Source: Nitrobacter sp047149785 (GTDB lineage Bacteria; Pseudomonadota; Alphaproteobacteria; Rhizobiales; Xanthobacteraceae). Taken from it: a stretch of 64,000 bases of DNA. Below the pieces are notes generated by a model. That model was given only the letters and a program-made list of their open reading frames with translations, searched no databases and was not told where the DNA came from. How positions within the stretch are numbered: position 1 is the first letter of the stretch; every line of letters starts with the position of its first letter. The position numbers were made by a program, and so were the translations under genes. The stretch lies in contig NZ_BAAGBE010000001.1 of assembly GCF_047149785.1 (NCBI RefSeq), positions 1,178,001-1,242,000 of the forward strand. Direction: 5' to 3'. Below, piece by piece: positions 54,033 through 63,251 of this stretch.

Positions 54033-54287
54033 TCAATGGCCGTGCCGTCGGCGCGGCCGCCGATTCGGGCCGTCTTTCGAGCCTGCAAAAAATGGATTCT
54101 CCACGCATTGAGCGGCGCGTCCGGACGCCAGCGCCCTGCATTGCTCGATCGCCATATAACGGCAGTCGTTGTAAGCGAACGGCCCGTAAATCACCATGCA
54201 GACCGGATAGCGGCTGTCCCAGGCCTGCGCGTGCGCGGTCGCGCAGGAGCATATCATGGCCGAAGCGATCAGGAGTGCTGTGCGCAT
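54033..54287 (-). CDS. Small secreted Cys-rich protein (DUF3551 type)
   Basis: 84-residue exported protein. Signal peptide to about 20 (MRTALLIASAMICSCATAHA) then RYPVCMVIYGPFAYNDCRYM and IEQCRALASGRAAQCVENPF, matching the DUF3551 pattern (YPxC...C...EQC...C..NPF), a family abundant in Bradyrhizobium relatives with no known function. It ends in a basic RRPRRRHGH tail. ATG 54287 is the start with the intact signal. Minus strand, between lolD and pyrF. Confidence 0.75.
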   Translation of the reverse strand: MRTALLIASAMICSCATAHAQAWDSRYPVCMVIYGPFAYNDCRYMAIEQCRALASGRAAQCVENPFFAGSKDGPNRRPRRRHGH

Positions 54288-54534
54288 CAGGCGAAATCCC
54301 GCCGGTGGTTGGCCGTCGACAACGCTTTCAGCGGGCTCTCGGGTCCTGCCGGATTGTTGAAAAAGCTTCGCCGGGCGCAGCGTCTTCCGCGATATGTCCT
54401 TGTCTGGGGCGGCTTCGTGTAGCAAAACGCGACCTTTGGCTCTAAAGTTGACGTCTCGAAATCTGGTGCCGACTGTTGCCGATCCTCATAGCCTCCCGAA
54501 AATCCCCATGGCAAGCGCCGAGGCAGTTCGCGGC

Positions 54535-55251
54535 ATGACCGACCCGCATTATCTCGATCTCGCACGCGAGAAGCTGATCGTCGCTCTCGATTACTGGAAT
54601 GTGGAGGACGCGCGTAAACTCGTTCGAGATCTGGGCGACGAAGTCTCGTTTTACAAGATCGGTTTAGGTCTCCAGCTTGTCGGCGGAAACGAGCTTGCCA
54701 GGGAACTTATCGCCGGGGGAAAGCGGGTGTTCCTCGATTACAAGTATTACGACATCGCGGAGACGGTACAGCGCGCGGTCGCGCAAGCCGCCGAATTGAA
54801 CGTCACCTTCCTGACCGTGCATGGTGTCGCGAGCATCATGAAAGCCGCCGCCGCCGGTCGCGGCAATTCCGGCATGAAGGTTTTCGGCGTCACCGTGCTG
54901 ACCAGCATGGACGCCGAGGATATCAAGGAAATGGGCTTCGAATGCGACGTCGAGGACCTCGTCATCGCACGCGCGAAGAAGGCGCTCGAGGTCGGCGTCG
55001 ACGGCGTGATCGCGTCGGCCCGCGAAGCCGCCGAGTTGCGCAGGCAGACGGCCGGCAAACTATTGATCGTGTCGCCCGGCATCCGTCCGAGCGGCAGTTC
55101 CAGGGATGACCAGAAGCGGGTGGCGACGCCATCGGATGCGATGCGCGCGGGGGCCGATTATCTGGTTTTGGGCAGACCCATTTATGCGGCGTCGGATCCG
55201 GCAGCCGCTGCCCGGACAATCATCCAGGAGATGGCGGACGCGCTGGAATAG
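54535..55251 (+). CDS. pyrF: Orotidine 5'-phosphate decarboxylase
   Basis: 238-residue TIM-barrel enzyme making UMP. Active-site D68-K70-D73 in LDYKYYDIAETV, K41 in SFYKIG, TPSDAMRAGADYLVLGRPIY at the phosphate loop are visible. ATG 54535 gives the normal length; in-frame ATG 54508 would add nine residues. DYKYYDI differs slightly from the usual DLKFHDI but keeps the catalytic Asp-Lys-Asp. Confidence 0.94.
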   Translation: MTDPHYLDLAREKLIVALDYWNVEDARKLVRDLGDEVSFYKIGLGLQLVGGNELARELIAGGKRVFLDYKYYDIAETVQRAVAQAAELNVTFLTVHGVASIMKAAAAGRGNSGMKVFGVTVLTSMDAEDIKEMGFECDVEDLVIARAKKALEVGVDGVIASAREAAELRRQTAGKLLIVSPGIRPSGSSRDDQKRVATPSDAMRAGADYLVLGRPIYAASDPAAAARTIIQEMADALE

Positions 55252-55356
55252 ATCAAAGAATAGCCGCTACAGCACGGCTCTTAAATAAGAGGCTGTTCCA
55301 CGGTCCAGATAGAGTAAGATGGTCACCAAAGAAAAACGAGGCATTTGGGAAAGCGA

Positions 55357-55587
55357 ATGAGCGAACAAAAAAAACCCGATCGTCGGACCGTAATAGTGAT
55401 TGAGTCGGAGACGCTGGTCCGCCCGGACGGGCGGGCCGGTATAAGGTTGCTGATACTGGACCAGGATACCGAGGAAGAAGAGTCGATCGCATTCGAGGTA
55501 AACCTTCAAGGTATTGCCAGATTTCGGCAAGACTTGGCGACCGCAGAACAGCATATTCTTCAGCACCGGGATCAAACGCGGAATTAG
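55357..55587 (+). CDS. Small hypothetical protein, 76 aa
   Basis: MSEQKKPDRRTVIVIESETL, then RPDGRAGIRLLILDQDTEEE and a predicted helix LQGIARFRQDLATAEQHILQ. Mixed beta/alpha, soluble, no signal. Lower GC than its neighbours. ATG 55357 follows GGGAAAGCGA; a TTG at 55345 is an alternative. No family recognised. Probably real because the frame is long for the AT-richer stretch and encodes an ordinary amino-acid mix. Confidence 0.55.
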   Translation: MSEQKKPDRRTVIVIESETLVRPDGRAGIRLLILDQDTEEEESIAFEVNLQGIARFRQDLATAEQHILQHRDQTRN

Positions 55588-55659
55588 CGACCCGCGATCC
55601 TCGAATTAACCAACGAAATTGGATTCCAAACCAGCGTCTACTCGGCTTGTTGACTTTTA

Positions 55660-55692
55660 GAACAAAACATAAACAATGTTCTCGTTATGTTT
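55660..55692. promoter_or_regulatory. Putative LexA (SOS) operator pair upstream of the 33-aa peptide gene
   Basis: GAACAAAACATAAAC (55660-55674) and GTTCTCGTTATGTTT (55678-55692) each match the alphaproteobacterial direct-repeat box GAAC-N7-GAAC (in either strand) with one mismatch in the second half-site. A TTGACT at 55650-55655 could be the -35 so the boxes would cover the -10/start region. Spaced 24 bp before the ATG at 55717. Confidence 0.5.
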
Positions 55693-55716
55693 ATGTTTCT
55701 GCTCGGAGAGGACATC

Positions 55717-55818
55717 ATGCTGAGAATGTTCATTGAGGAGGCGGCGGCGCTGGCGTCGATAGCCCTGTTCGTCGGAATGGTCGCCGTCTGGGCGCAGCTC
55801 ATTCCGCAGCTTTCATGA
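55717..55818 (+). CDS. 33-aa single-span membrane peptide, candidate SOS-induced division inhibitor (SidA-like)
   Basis: MLRMFIEEAAALASIALFVG followed by MVAVWAQLIPQLS. A short N-terminus with two acidic residues and one Arg, a membrane helix about 9-27 (AALASIALFVGMVAVWAQL), then a short tail. The ATG at 55717 has GGAGAGGACATC before it, a very good RBS. It is preceded by LexA-like boxes and followed 233 bp on by dnaE. Architecture matches SidA of Caulobacter (29 aa), an SOS-induced FtsW/N inhibitor, but no residue-level identity is claimed. The in-frame ATG at 55687 (MFMFLLGEDII...) overlaps the boxes and lacks an RBS. Confidence 0.6.
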   Translation: MLRMFIEEAAALASIALFVGMVAVWAQLIPQLS

Positions 55819-56051
55819 GCGAGAGGCCGTCATCCAAACGCGCGCTGGGGAAAGCCGGGATAGCTTCCCCGGGGGGACTATCGATTATCGTTAATAGACA
55901 CGTTAAATCAATGGCTTAGAGTCGCATTCCGATTCCGACAAAAGCAAAAAGCTTGAGGTTTCCGCATGGACTCGCCGGGTGTGAGACATCACCATCGCTT
56001 GGCGAGTCGGCTTTTCGGGCCGTCACCCCATAACCTGCAGCCAATGAAGCC

Positions 56052-59000
56052 ATGATCCAGAAGTCCGCCGCCGCCAACGCCGGTTTCGTTCATCTCCACG
56101 TCCATTCAGCCTATTCGCTGCTGAAAGGTTCGATCAAGATCCAGAAGCTGGCTGAACTGGCCAAGGCGGACCACCAACCGGCATTGGCGCTTACCGACAC
56201 CGACAACATGTTCGGTGCGCTGGAGTTTTCCGACAAGATCGCGGCTTATGGAATTCAGCCGATCGTCGGCTGTGAACTGGCGGTCGATTTTGGCGACCAG
56301 GATCCCAACGCGCGCAACGCGCTTCCTCTCGCGCGAATCGTCATGGTGGCAGCGCGCGAGGCCGGTTATCGCAACCTGATGCGGCTGAATTCCCGGGCGT
56401 TCCTCGAAACGCCGGTGCATCAGACACCTCACATCAGGGCGGAGTGGCTTCGGGATGACAACGAAGGACTGATCGCATTGACCGGCGGTCCTGACGGGCC
56501 GGTGGCGTCCGCACTCAATGCCGATCATTCCGCTCTCGCGACTGCGCGTTGCGATCAACTCGCCGGAATTTTCGGCGACCGGCTCTATGTCGAGCTGCAG
56601 CGCCATGGCCTCGACAAGGAACGGCGCGTCGAAGGCGCGTTGATCGACCTTGCCTATGCCAAGGGCCTCCCGCTGGTTGCAACCAACGAGCCGTATTTCG
56701 CCACGTCCGATGATTACGAAGCCCACGACGCGCTGCTCTGTATCGCCGGCGGTCGTTTGGTCGCGGAAACGGATCGCGATCAACTGACCCCGGATCATCG
56801 TTTCAAGACCCGCGCGGAAATGGCCGTGCTGTTTGCCGACATTCCGGAGGCGCTGTCGTCCACAGTCGAGATTGCCGAACGCTGCGCATTCCGGCCGAAA
56901 AAGCGAAAGCCGATCCTGCCTCACTTTACCGTCGGCGCCGGCGCCAACCTGGCGGAAACGAAAGGCGATGAGGCCTCCGAACTGCGGCGCCAGGCGGAAG
57001 AGGGGCTTGCAAGCCGGCTGGCGGTTCATGGCGTCTCGCAGGGGACGACGGAGGAGGATTACAGCGCGCGCCTGCGTTTCGAACTCGACGTCATCACGCG
57101 AATGAACTACGCGGGCTACTTTCTGATCGTTGCGGACTTCATCAAGCACGCCAAATCCGAGGGAATCCCGGTGGGGCCGGGCCGGGGCTCCGGCGCCGGC
57201 TCGCTGGTGGCCTATGCGCTCACCATCACCGACCTGGATCCGATCCGCTTCGGTCTGCTGTTCGAGCGCTTCCTCAATCCCGAGCGCGTGTCGATGCCGG
57301 ACTTCGATATCGATTTCTGCCAGGAGCGGCGAGGCGAGGTCATCGACTACGTGCAGAGGCGTTACGGGCGCGATCAGGTCGCGCAGATCATCACCTTCGG
57401 AACGTTGCAGGCGCGCGGGGTGCTGCGCGACGTCGGCCGGGTGCTGCAGATGCCTTACGGGCAGGTCGACAAGCTGACAAAGCTGGTGCCGCAAAATCCC
57501 GCAGCGCCTGTGACCCTGGCGGCGGCGATCGCGAGTGAACCGAAGCTGCAGGCGTTTCGCGACGAAGACCCGGTGGTGGCGCGCGCGTTCGATATCGCCC
57601 AACGACTCGAAGGGCTGACGCGTCATGCCTCGACCCATGCGGCGGGCATCGTGATCGGCGATCGTCCCTTGAGCGAACTGGTTCCGCTGTATCGCGATCC
57701 GAAGTCGGACATGCCGGTGACCCAGTTCAACATGAAATGGGTTGAGCCGGCGGGGCTCGTGAAGTTCGATTTTCTCGGCCTGAAGACGCTGACCGTCCTC
57801 GAAGTCGCCGTAAAGCTGCTGAAGCAGCGCAACATCGATATCGATCTCGCTACGGTGCCGCTCGACGACGCTGCAAGTTACCAGATGCTGACTCGCGGCG
57901 ACGTGGTCGGCGTGTTCCAGGTTGAAAGTCAGGGCATGAAGCGGGCGCTGGTGGACATGCGTCCGGACCGTTTCGAAGACATCATCGCGCTGGTCGCGTT
58001 GTATCGGCCGGGGCCGATGGCGAACATTCCGACCTATTGCGCGCGCAAGCATGGCGACGAGGAGCCGGAATATCTGCATCCGATGCTGGAGCCTATCCTC
58101 AAGGAAACGTTCGGCGTCATCATCTATCAGGAGCAGGTGATGCAGATCGCTCAGGTCATGGCCGGCTATTCGCTCGGCGATGCCGATCTGCTGCGGCGTG
58201 CGATGGGCAAGAAGATCCGCGCGGAGATGGAAAAGCAGCATGCGGTTTTTGTCGCCGGCTCGGTGAAAAACGGCGTGCCGAAGGATCAGGCGGAAACGAT
58301 TTTCGAGTTGTTGGCGAAGTTCGCGGACTACGGCTTCAACAAGAGTCATGCCGCGGCTTATGCGCTCGTGTCCTACCAGACGGCGTACATGAAAGCGCAT
58401 CACCCTGTCGAGTTTCTGGCGGCGTCGATGACGCTCGATATGAGCAACACCGACAAGCTTTCGGAGTTTCGCAGCGAGGCCCACCGCCTCGGCATCAAGG
58501 TCGAAGCGCCCGCGATCAACCGTTCGGGGGCGACCTTCGAGGTCAGCGACGGCGTCATATGTTACGCGCTGGCTGCGCTCAAAGGCGTGGGCGCGCAGGC
58601 GGTCGAGCAGATCGTCGAAGCGCGCAAAAGCAATGTGTTCACCTCGCTGGCCGATTTCGCCGCCAGGGTGCCGCCACGCGCGATCAACAAGCGCGTGATA
58701 GAAAGCCTTGCGGCCGCCGGAGCCTTCGATGCGCTAGAGCCCAATCGCGCTCGCGTGTTCGCCGGCGCCGAGGCGATCCTCGCCGCGTGCCAGCGCAGCC
58801 ACGAGGCCGCAATGCTCGGTCAGGACGACATGTTCGGCGGCATGGCGGATGCGCCATCCATCATGCTGCCTCAGGCGGAGCCGTGGCTGCCTGCCGATCG
58901 GCTGAGGCGCGAATACGAGGCCGTCGGGTTCTTCCTATCCGGGCACCCCCTCGACGACTACGCGACCGCGCTGAAGCGTCTGCGCGTTCAGTCCTGGGCC

Positions 59001-59558
59001 GAATTCTCCCGCGCGGTGAAGACCGGTGCGACCGCCGGCAAAGTCGCCGCCACGGTCGTCTCGCGAATGGAACGGCGGACCAAAACGGGCAACAAGATGG
59101 GAATCCTCGGGCTGTCCGATCCAACCGGTCATTTCGAGGCTGTCCTGTTCTCGGAAGGGCTGGCGCAATTTCGCGACGTGCTCGAACCGGGGGCGGCGGT
59201 GCTGCTGCAGCTCGGCGCGGAACTGCAGGGCGACGAGGTTCGCGCCCGGATTCTGCACGCGGAGCCACTGGATGATGCCGCGGCAAAGACCCAGAGGGGC
59301 TTGCGGATTTTCCTGCGCGATACCCGGCCGCTCGATTCGATCGTCAGGCGTCTTCGGGCGCCCGAAAATCAAGATCCGGCGGGATCCGCCAAAGTTCCCG
59401 CATCCAGGCAATCCGGCGACGGCGACGTCTCGCTGGTGATGCTGCTGGACCTCGAAACCGAGGTGGAAATCAAGCTTCCCGGCCGTTTTCGGGTCTCGCC
59501 GCAAGTCGCTGGAGCGATCAAGGCGGTTTCGGGGGTGGTGGACGTTCAGGCCATCTGA
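56052..59558 (+). CDS. dnaE: DNA polymerase III alpha subunit (replicative)
   Basis: 1168-residue C-family polymerase. PHP domain FVHLHVHSAYSLLKGS at 12-27, catalytic aspartates in RVSMPDFDIDFCQERR near 414-424, thumb/fingers (YAGYFLIVADFIKHAKSEGI, GRGSGAGSLVAYAL), the HhH segment and the OB domain near 1010-1070 (KVAATVVSRMERRTKTGNKM). It is the DnaE1 type by length and start (DnaE2/ImuC is about 1080 and begins differently). ATG 56052 gives MIQKSAAANAGFVHLHVHSA. No operon partner downstream (rpsB has its own leader). Confidence 0.97.
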   Translation: MIQKSAAANAGFVHLHVHSAYSLLKGSIKIQKLAELAKADHQPALALTDTDNMFGALEFSDKIAAYGIQPIVGCELAVDFGDQDPNARNALPLARIVMVAAREAGYRNLMRLNSRAFLETPVHQTPHIRAEWLRDDNEGLIALTGGPDGPVASALNADHSALATARCDQLAGIFGDRLYVELQRHGLDKERRVEGALIDLAYAKGLPLVATNEPYFATSDDYEAHDALLCIAGGRLVAETDRDQLTPDHRFKTRAEMAVLFADIPEALSSTVEIAERCAFRPKKRKPILPHFTVGAGANLAETKGDEASELRRQAEEGLASRLAVHGVSQGTTEEDYSARLRFELDVITRMNYAGYFLIVADFIKHAKSEGIPVGPGRGSGAGSLVAYALTITDLDPIRFGLLFERFLNPERVSMPDFDIDFCQERRGEVIDYVQRRYGRDQVAQIITFGTLQARGVLRDVGRVLQMPYGQVDKLTKLVPQNPAAPVTLAAAIASEPKLQAFRDEDPVVARAFDIAQRLEGLTRHASTHAAGIVIGDRPLSELVPLYRDPKSDMPVTQFNMKWVEPAGLVKFDFLGLKTLTVLEVAVKLLKQRNIDIDLATVPLDDAASYQMLTRGDVVGVFQVESQGMKRALVDMRPDRFEDIIALVALYRPGPMANIPTYCARKHGDEEPEYLHPMLEPILKETFGVIIYQEQVMQIAQVMAGYSLGDADLLRRAMGKKIRAEMEKQHAVFVAGSVKNGVPKDQAETIFELLAKFADYGFNKSHAAAYALVSYQTAYMKAHHPVEFLAASMTLDMSNTDKLSEFRSEAHRLGIKVEAPAINRSGATFEVSDGVICYALAALKGVGAQAVEQIVEARKSNVFTSLADFAARVPPRAINKRVIESLAAAGAFDALEPNRARVFAGAEAILAACQRSHEAAMLGQDDMFGGMADAPSIMLPQAEPWLPADRLRREYEAVGFFLSGHPLDDYATALKRLRVQSWAEFSRAVKTGATAGKVAATVVSRMERRTKTGNKMGILGLSDPTGHFEAVLFSEGLAQFRDVLEPGAAVLLQLGAELQGDEVRARILHAEPLDDAAAKTQRGLRIFLRDTRPLDSIVRRLRAPENQDPAGSAKVPASRQSGDGDVSLVMLLDLETEVEIKLPGRFRVSPQVAGAIKAVSGVVDVQAI

Positions 59559-59752
59559 AACGGCCGAAAAGGCGCCTCGGCGGCGCGGATGGGATGCCTT
59601 GCTTATGCCGGGACCTACGGATATATAGCGCCTATCTCACACGGAAACATGGCCTGAAAGGCCGTCCGGTGGCAGCCGGACCGGCATTCCTTTTGGTTTG
59701 ACGGCTCGTCCTGCTCACACGTTTCCGGAGGAACCAACCGGAGAATTGAACG

Positions 59753-60751
59753 ATGGCGCTCCCTGAATTCACCATGCGTCAGCTGCTGGAGGCTGGCGTT
59801 CATTTCGGTCACCAATCGCATCGCTGGAATCCCAAGATGGCGGATTTCATTTTCGGTGCGCGGAACAACATTCACATCATCGATCTCGCGCAGACCGTGC
59901 CGCTGCTGCATCGCGCGTTGCAGGCGGTCAGCGATACCGTCGCCAAGGGTGGCCGCATCCTGTTCGTCGGAACCAAGCGGCAGGCGCAGGACGGCGTCGC
60001 CGAGGCCGCGAAGCGGTCGGCGCAGTATTTCGTCAATTCGCGCTGGCTTGGCGGCACGCTGACAAACTGGAAGACGATCTCCGGCTCGATCAAGCGGCTG
60101 CGCCATCTCGACGAGGTGCTCAACTCCGGTGACGCCAACGCCTACACCAAGAAGGAGCGCCTGACGCTTCAGCGCGAGCGCGACAAGCTCGATCGCTCGC
60201 TCGGCGGGATCAAGGACATGGGCGGTCTGCCCGACATGATCTTCGTGATCGACACAAACAAGGAAGACATCGCGATTCAGGAAGCCCAGCGGCTGAACAT
60301 CCCGGTCGCGGCGATCGTGGATACCAATTGCGACCCCAAGGGCATCACCTACATCGTCCCGGGCAATGACGATGCGGGACGCGCGATCAGTCTTTATTGC
60401 GACCTCATCGCCCGCGCGGCGATCGACGGCATTTCGCGGGCCCAGGGCGAGTCCGGCATCGATATCGGAGCCTCGGTCCAGCCGGTCCAGGAAGAACTTC
60501 CGGCTGCCGCGCAGCCTTCCGCATTCCAGGGCCTTGCGGGTCCGCGGGGCGTCGCCGACGATCTCAAGAAGCTCACGGGCGTGTCCGGCGCGATCGAGAA
60601 GAAGTTCAACGACCTCGGCATCTTCCACTATTGGCAGCTCGCCGAGCTCGATCATGATACCGCGCACAAGATCGGCGAAGAGGTCGGGCTTCCGAGCCGA
60701 GCCGATGGCTGGGTCGCTCAGGCCAAGACGCTGATGGCCGAAGCGGAATGA
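59753..60751 (+). CDS. rpsB: Ribosomal protein S2
   Basis: 332-residue small-subunit protein. N-terminal MALPEFTMRQLLEAGVHFGH and RWNPKMADFIFGARNNIHII are typical; the bacterial S2 core ends about residue 230. It has a roughly 90-residue C-terminal extension with LPAAAQPSAFQGLAGPRGVA then ADDLKKLTGVSGAIEKKFND, a helix-hairpin-like segment, seen in alphaproteobacteria. ATG 59753 follows GGAGGAACCAACCGGAG. First of rpsB-tsf-pyrH-frr-uppS. Confidence 0.97.
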   Translation: MALPEFTMRQLLEAGVHFGHQSHRWNPKMADFIFGARNNIHIIDLAQTVPLLHRALQAVSDTVAKGGRILFVGTKRQAQDGVAEAAKRSAQYFVNSRWLGGTLTNWKTISGSIKRLRHLDEVLNSGDANAYTKKERLTLQRERDKLDRSLGGIKDMGGLPDMIFVIDTNKEDIAIQEAQRLNIPVAAIVDTNCDPKGITYIVPGNDDAGRAISLYCDLIARAAIDGISRAQGESGIDIGASVQPVQEELPAAAQPSAFQGLAGPRGVADDLKKLTGVSGAIEKKFNDLGIFHYWQLAELDHDTAHKIGEEVGLPSRADGWVAQAKTLMAEAE

Positions 60752-60756
60752 TGTGA

Positions 60757-60790
60757 CGGGCGGCGGTTTCGCGGCCGCCCTCTTTCATAA
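60757..60790 (+). terminator. Hairpin between rpsB and tsf
   Basis: GGGCGGC (60758-60764) and GCCGCCC (60774-60780) form a 7-bp GC stem with a 9-base loop followed by TCTTTCATAAT, starting 6 bp after the rpsB stop. This looks like an attenuating terminator partly isolating tsf. Confidence 0.55.
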
Positions 60791-60874
60791 TGAGTTTTCT
60801 GACTTGTTTCCTGAGTAGAGGCGGCGGCCGGCGAGTTGCGCCGCACTCTCCTGACAGGCAAAGGGCACACAGCA

Positions 60875-61798
60875 ATGGCGACAATCACCGCAGCGATGGT
60901 CAAGGATCTGCGCGAAACCACCGGCGTCGGCATGATGGATTGCAAGCAGGCGCTGACGGAAAACAACGGTGACATGCAGGCTGCGATCGACTGGCTGCGC
61001 AAGAAAGGGTTGTCGAAAGCCGCCAAGAAGGCCGGACGCGTCGCAGCCGAAGGACTGATCGGCACCGTCACCAGCGGCAACAAGGGCGTGGTCGTCGAAG
61101 TCAATTCGGAAACCGACTTCGTCGCGCGCAACGAACAGTTCCAGGGCCTGGTCAAGATGGTGGCGCAGGTCGCCCTCAGCGTCGGCGCCGACGTTGAAGT
61201 CATCAAGGCCGCAAAGGTCGGCAGCGCCACCGTGGAGACGGCCATCTCGGACGCGATTGCCACCATCGGCGAGAACATGACGCTGCGGCGCGCGGCTTCG
61301 CTCGAGGTCGGCAAGGGGATTGTCGCAAGCTACGTCCATAATGCCGTCATCGACGGCGCCGGGAAAATGGGCGTGATCGTCGCGCTTGAGTCGGCGGGCA
61401 ACGCCGACGAACTGGCCGCGCTCGGCCGCCAGATCGCGATGCATGTGGCGTCCTCGAACCCGCTGGCCATCGATCCGTCGGGGGTCGATCCTGCCGTGGT
61501 CAAGCGCGAGAAGGACATTCTGGCGGACAAGTTCCGCCAACAGGGCAAGCCCGAAGCCATGATCGAGAAGATTACCGAGTCCGGCCTGAAAACGTTCTTC
61601 AAGGAACAGACGCTGCTGGAACAGCCGTTCATCTTCGACGACAAGAAAAGCGTCGGCCAGGCGCTCAAGGAAGCCGAGGGCAGGGTCGGCGCCCCCGTGA
61701 AGATTACGGGCTTTGTGCGCTACGGTCTCGGCGAGGGCATCGAGAAGGCCGAATCCGATTTCGCTGCGGAGGTTGCCGCGGCGGCCGGACAGGGATAA
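60875..61798 (+). CDS. tsf: Translation elongation factor Ts
   Basis: 307-residue nucleotide exchange factor for EF-Tu. The EF-Ts signatures LRETTGVGMMDCKQALTENN and GTVTSGNKGVVVEVNSETDF (Tu-binding NSETDFVARN) are intact, with the C-terminal LEQPFIFDDKKSVGQALKEA. ATG 60875 (MATITAAMVKDLRE) is the family start; the frame opens 13 codons upstream without an RBS. Confidence 0.97.
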   Translation: MATITAAMVKDLRETTGVGMMDCKQALTENNGDMQAAIDWLRKKGLSKAAKKAGRVAAEGLIGTVTSGNKGVVVEVNSETDFVARNEQFQGLVKMVAQVALSVGADVEVIKAAKVGSATVETAISDAIATIGENMTLRRAASLEVGKGIVASYVHNAVIDGAGKMGVIVALESAGNADELAALGRQIAMHVASSNPLAIDPSGVDPAVVKREKDILADKFRQQGKPEAMIEKITESGLKTFFKEQTLLEQPFIFDDKKSVGQALKEAEGRVGAPVKITGFVRYGLGEGIEKAESDFAAEVAAAAGQG

Positions 61799-61892
61799 CG
61801 GCGAGGGCTGAAAGAAGCGGTGACGGCCGGAGGCGGAGCGCATTTGACCTTCGCTTATTCCTTCGGACCGCTCGCGACGGAGCTAACGCATC

Positions 61893-62609
61893 ATGGATGA
61901 GCCGGCCTATCGTCGTGTTGTGGTTAAACTGTCCGGGGAATATCTGGCGGGTTCGCAACCCTTCGGCATCGACCAGCCGACCATCGGCCGTATCGCCGGC
62001 GATCTGGCCGCAGCGCGCGAACTGGGAACTGAAATCGCGGTGGTGGTCGGCGGCGGAAACATATTCAGGGGCGTCGAGGTGTCGTCCCGCGGCGTCTCGC
62101 GCCCGACCGGCGACACGATGGGAATGCTCGCGACCGTCATGAACTGCCTTGCGCTGGAGGCCGCCCTCGAACGCCGCGGGCAATCGGCCCGGGCCCTGTC
62201 TGCATTCGTGATGCCGGAGATCTGCGAACTCTTCACCCGCGGCGCAGCGCACAAATATCTCGCCGAGGGCCGCATCGTTCTGCTCGCCGGCGGGACCGGC
62301 AATCCCTTTTTCACGACCGACACGACGGCGGTGCTTCGCGCCGCGGAGATCGGCGCGCAGGCCGTGCTCAAGGCGACGAACGTGGATGGCGTCTACAGTG
62401 CGGATCCGAAGAAAGACCCGTCTGCCAAGCGGTTCGAGCGCCTAAGTCACTCCCAGGCGCTGGAGGGCGGATATAAGGTCATGGACGCGACCGCTTTCGC
62501 GCTTGCCCGGGAGACGTCGCTGCCTATCATTGTGTTCTCGATCGCTGAGCCGGGGTCGATCGCCGCAATTTTGAGGGGTGCCGGCCACGGGACGATCGTC
62601 GCCAGTTGA
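61893..62609 (+). CDS. pyrH: UMP kinase
   Basis: 238-residue amino-acid-kinase-fold UMP kinase. KLSGEYLAG (usually KLSGE.L), VVGGGNIFRG, DTMGMLATVMN, and GTGNPFFTTDTTAVLRAAEI plus KATNVDGVYSADPKKDP are present. Position rpsB-tsf-pyrH-frr is conserved. ATG 61893 has GACGGAGCTAACGC upstream. Confidence 0.97.
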   Translation: MDEPAYRRVVVKLSGEYLAGSQPFGIDQPTIGRIAGDLAAARELGTEIAVVVGGGNIFRGVEVSSRGVSRPTGDTMGMLATVMNCLALEAALERRGQSARALSAFVMPEICELFTRGAAHKYLAEGRIVLLAGGTGNPFFTTDTTAVLRAAEIGAQAVLKATNVDGVYSADPKKDPSAKRFERLSHSQALEGGYKVMDATAFALARETSLPIIVFSIAEPGSIAAILRGAGHGTIVAS

Positions 62610-62668
62610 TCCATGGCGTCGGGCTGGAATTGTGTAGGGTCGGAGCGAATTCCGTATTGGAGAACGAC

Positions 62669-63232
62669 ATGGCGTCGGGCAATTTCGATATCAGCGAGTT
62701 GAAACGCCGGATGCAGGGGGCCACCCAGTCCCTCAAGCATGAACTGGGCGGTTTGCGGACCGGGCGTGCGGCGTCGTCGATGCTCGACCCGGTGCAGGTC
62801 GAGGCCTATGGCAGCCACATGCCGTTGAACCAGGTTGCGACGATCAGCGTCCCCGAGCCGCGCCTTTTGTCCGTGCAGGTCTGGGACAAGTCGATGGTGA
62901 AGGCGGTTGAAAAGGCGATCGTCGATTCAAATCTCGGACTGAGTCCGGCCACCGAAGGACAGGTGCTGCGCCTGCGCATACCCGAACTTAACGAAGAGCG
63001 TCGCAAGGAACTGGTCAAGGTCGCGCATAAATATGCCGAAGCGGCCAAGGTGGCGGTTCGTCATGTGCGCCGCGACGGCCTGGATACGCTCAAGAAGCTC
63101 GAGAAGAATCACGAGATTTCCGAGGATGATGAGAAGCGTCTGGCGAGTGATGTTCAGAAGGCGACGGACGGCGTGATCGCCGAGATCGATCAAATGCTGG
63201 CGGGCAAGGAAAAGGAAATCCTCACCGTTTAG
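62669..63232 (+). CDS. frr: Ribosome recycling factor
   Basis: 187-residue factor that splits post-termination ribosomes. Coiled-coil domain I and the RRF signature VEAYGSHMPLNQVATISVPE, then RIPELNEERRKELVKVAHKY and RHVRRDGLD are present. ATG 62669 follows TTGGAGAACGAC and gives the normal length; the open frame from 62606 is upstream leader. Confidence 0.97.
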   Translation: MASGNFDISELKRRMQGATQSLKHELGGLRTGRAASSMLDPVQVEAYGSHMPLNQVATISVPEPRLLSVQVWDKSMVKAVEKAIVDSNLGLSPATEGQVLRLRIPELNEERRKELVKVAHKYAEAAKVAVRHVRRDGLDTLKKLEKNHEISEDDEKRLASDVQKATDGVIAEIDQMLAGKEKEILTV

Positions 63233-63251
63233 CCGGGATTGGACTGACCTG

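Noticed and set aside
56106..58484. 792-codon minus-strand frame over dnaE
   Set aside because: Antisense shadow of a highly conserved gene.
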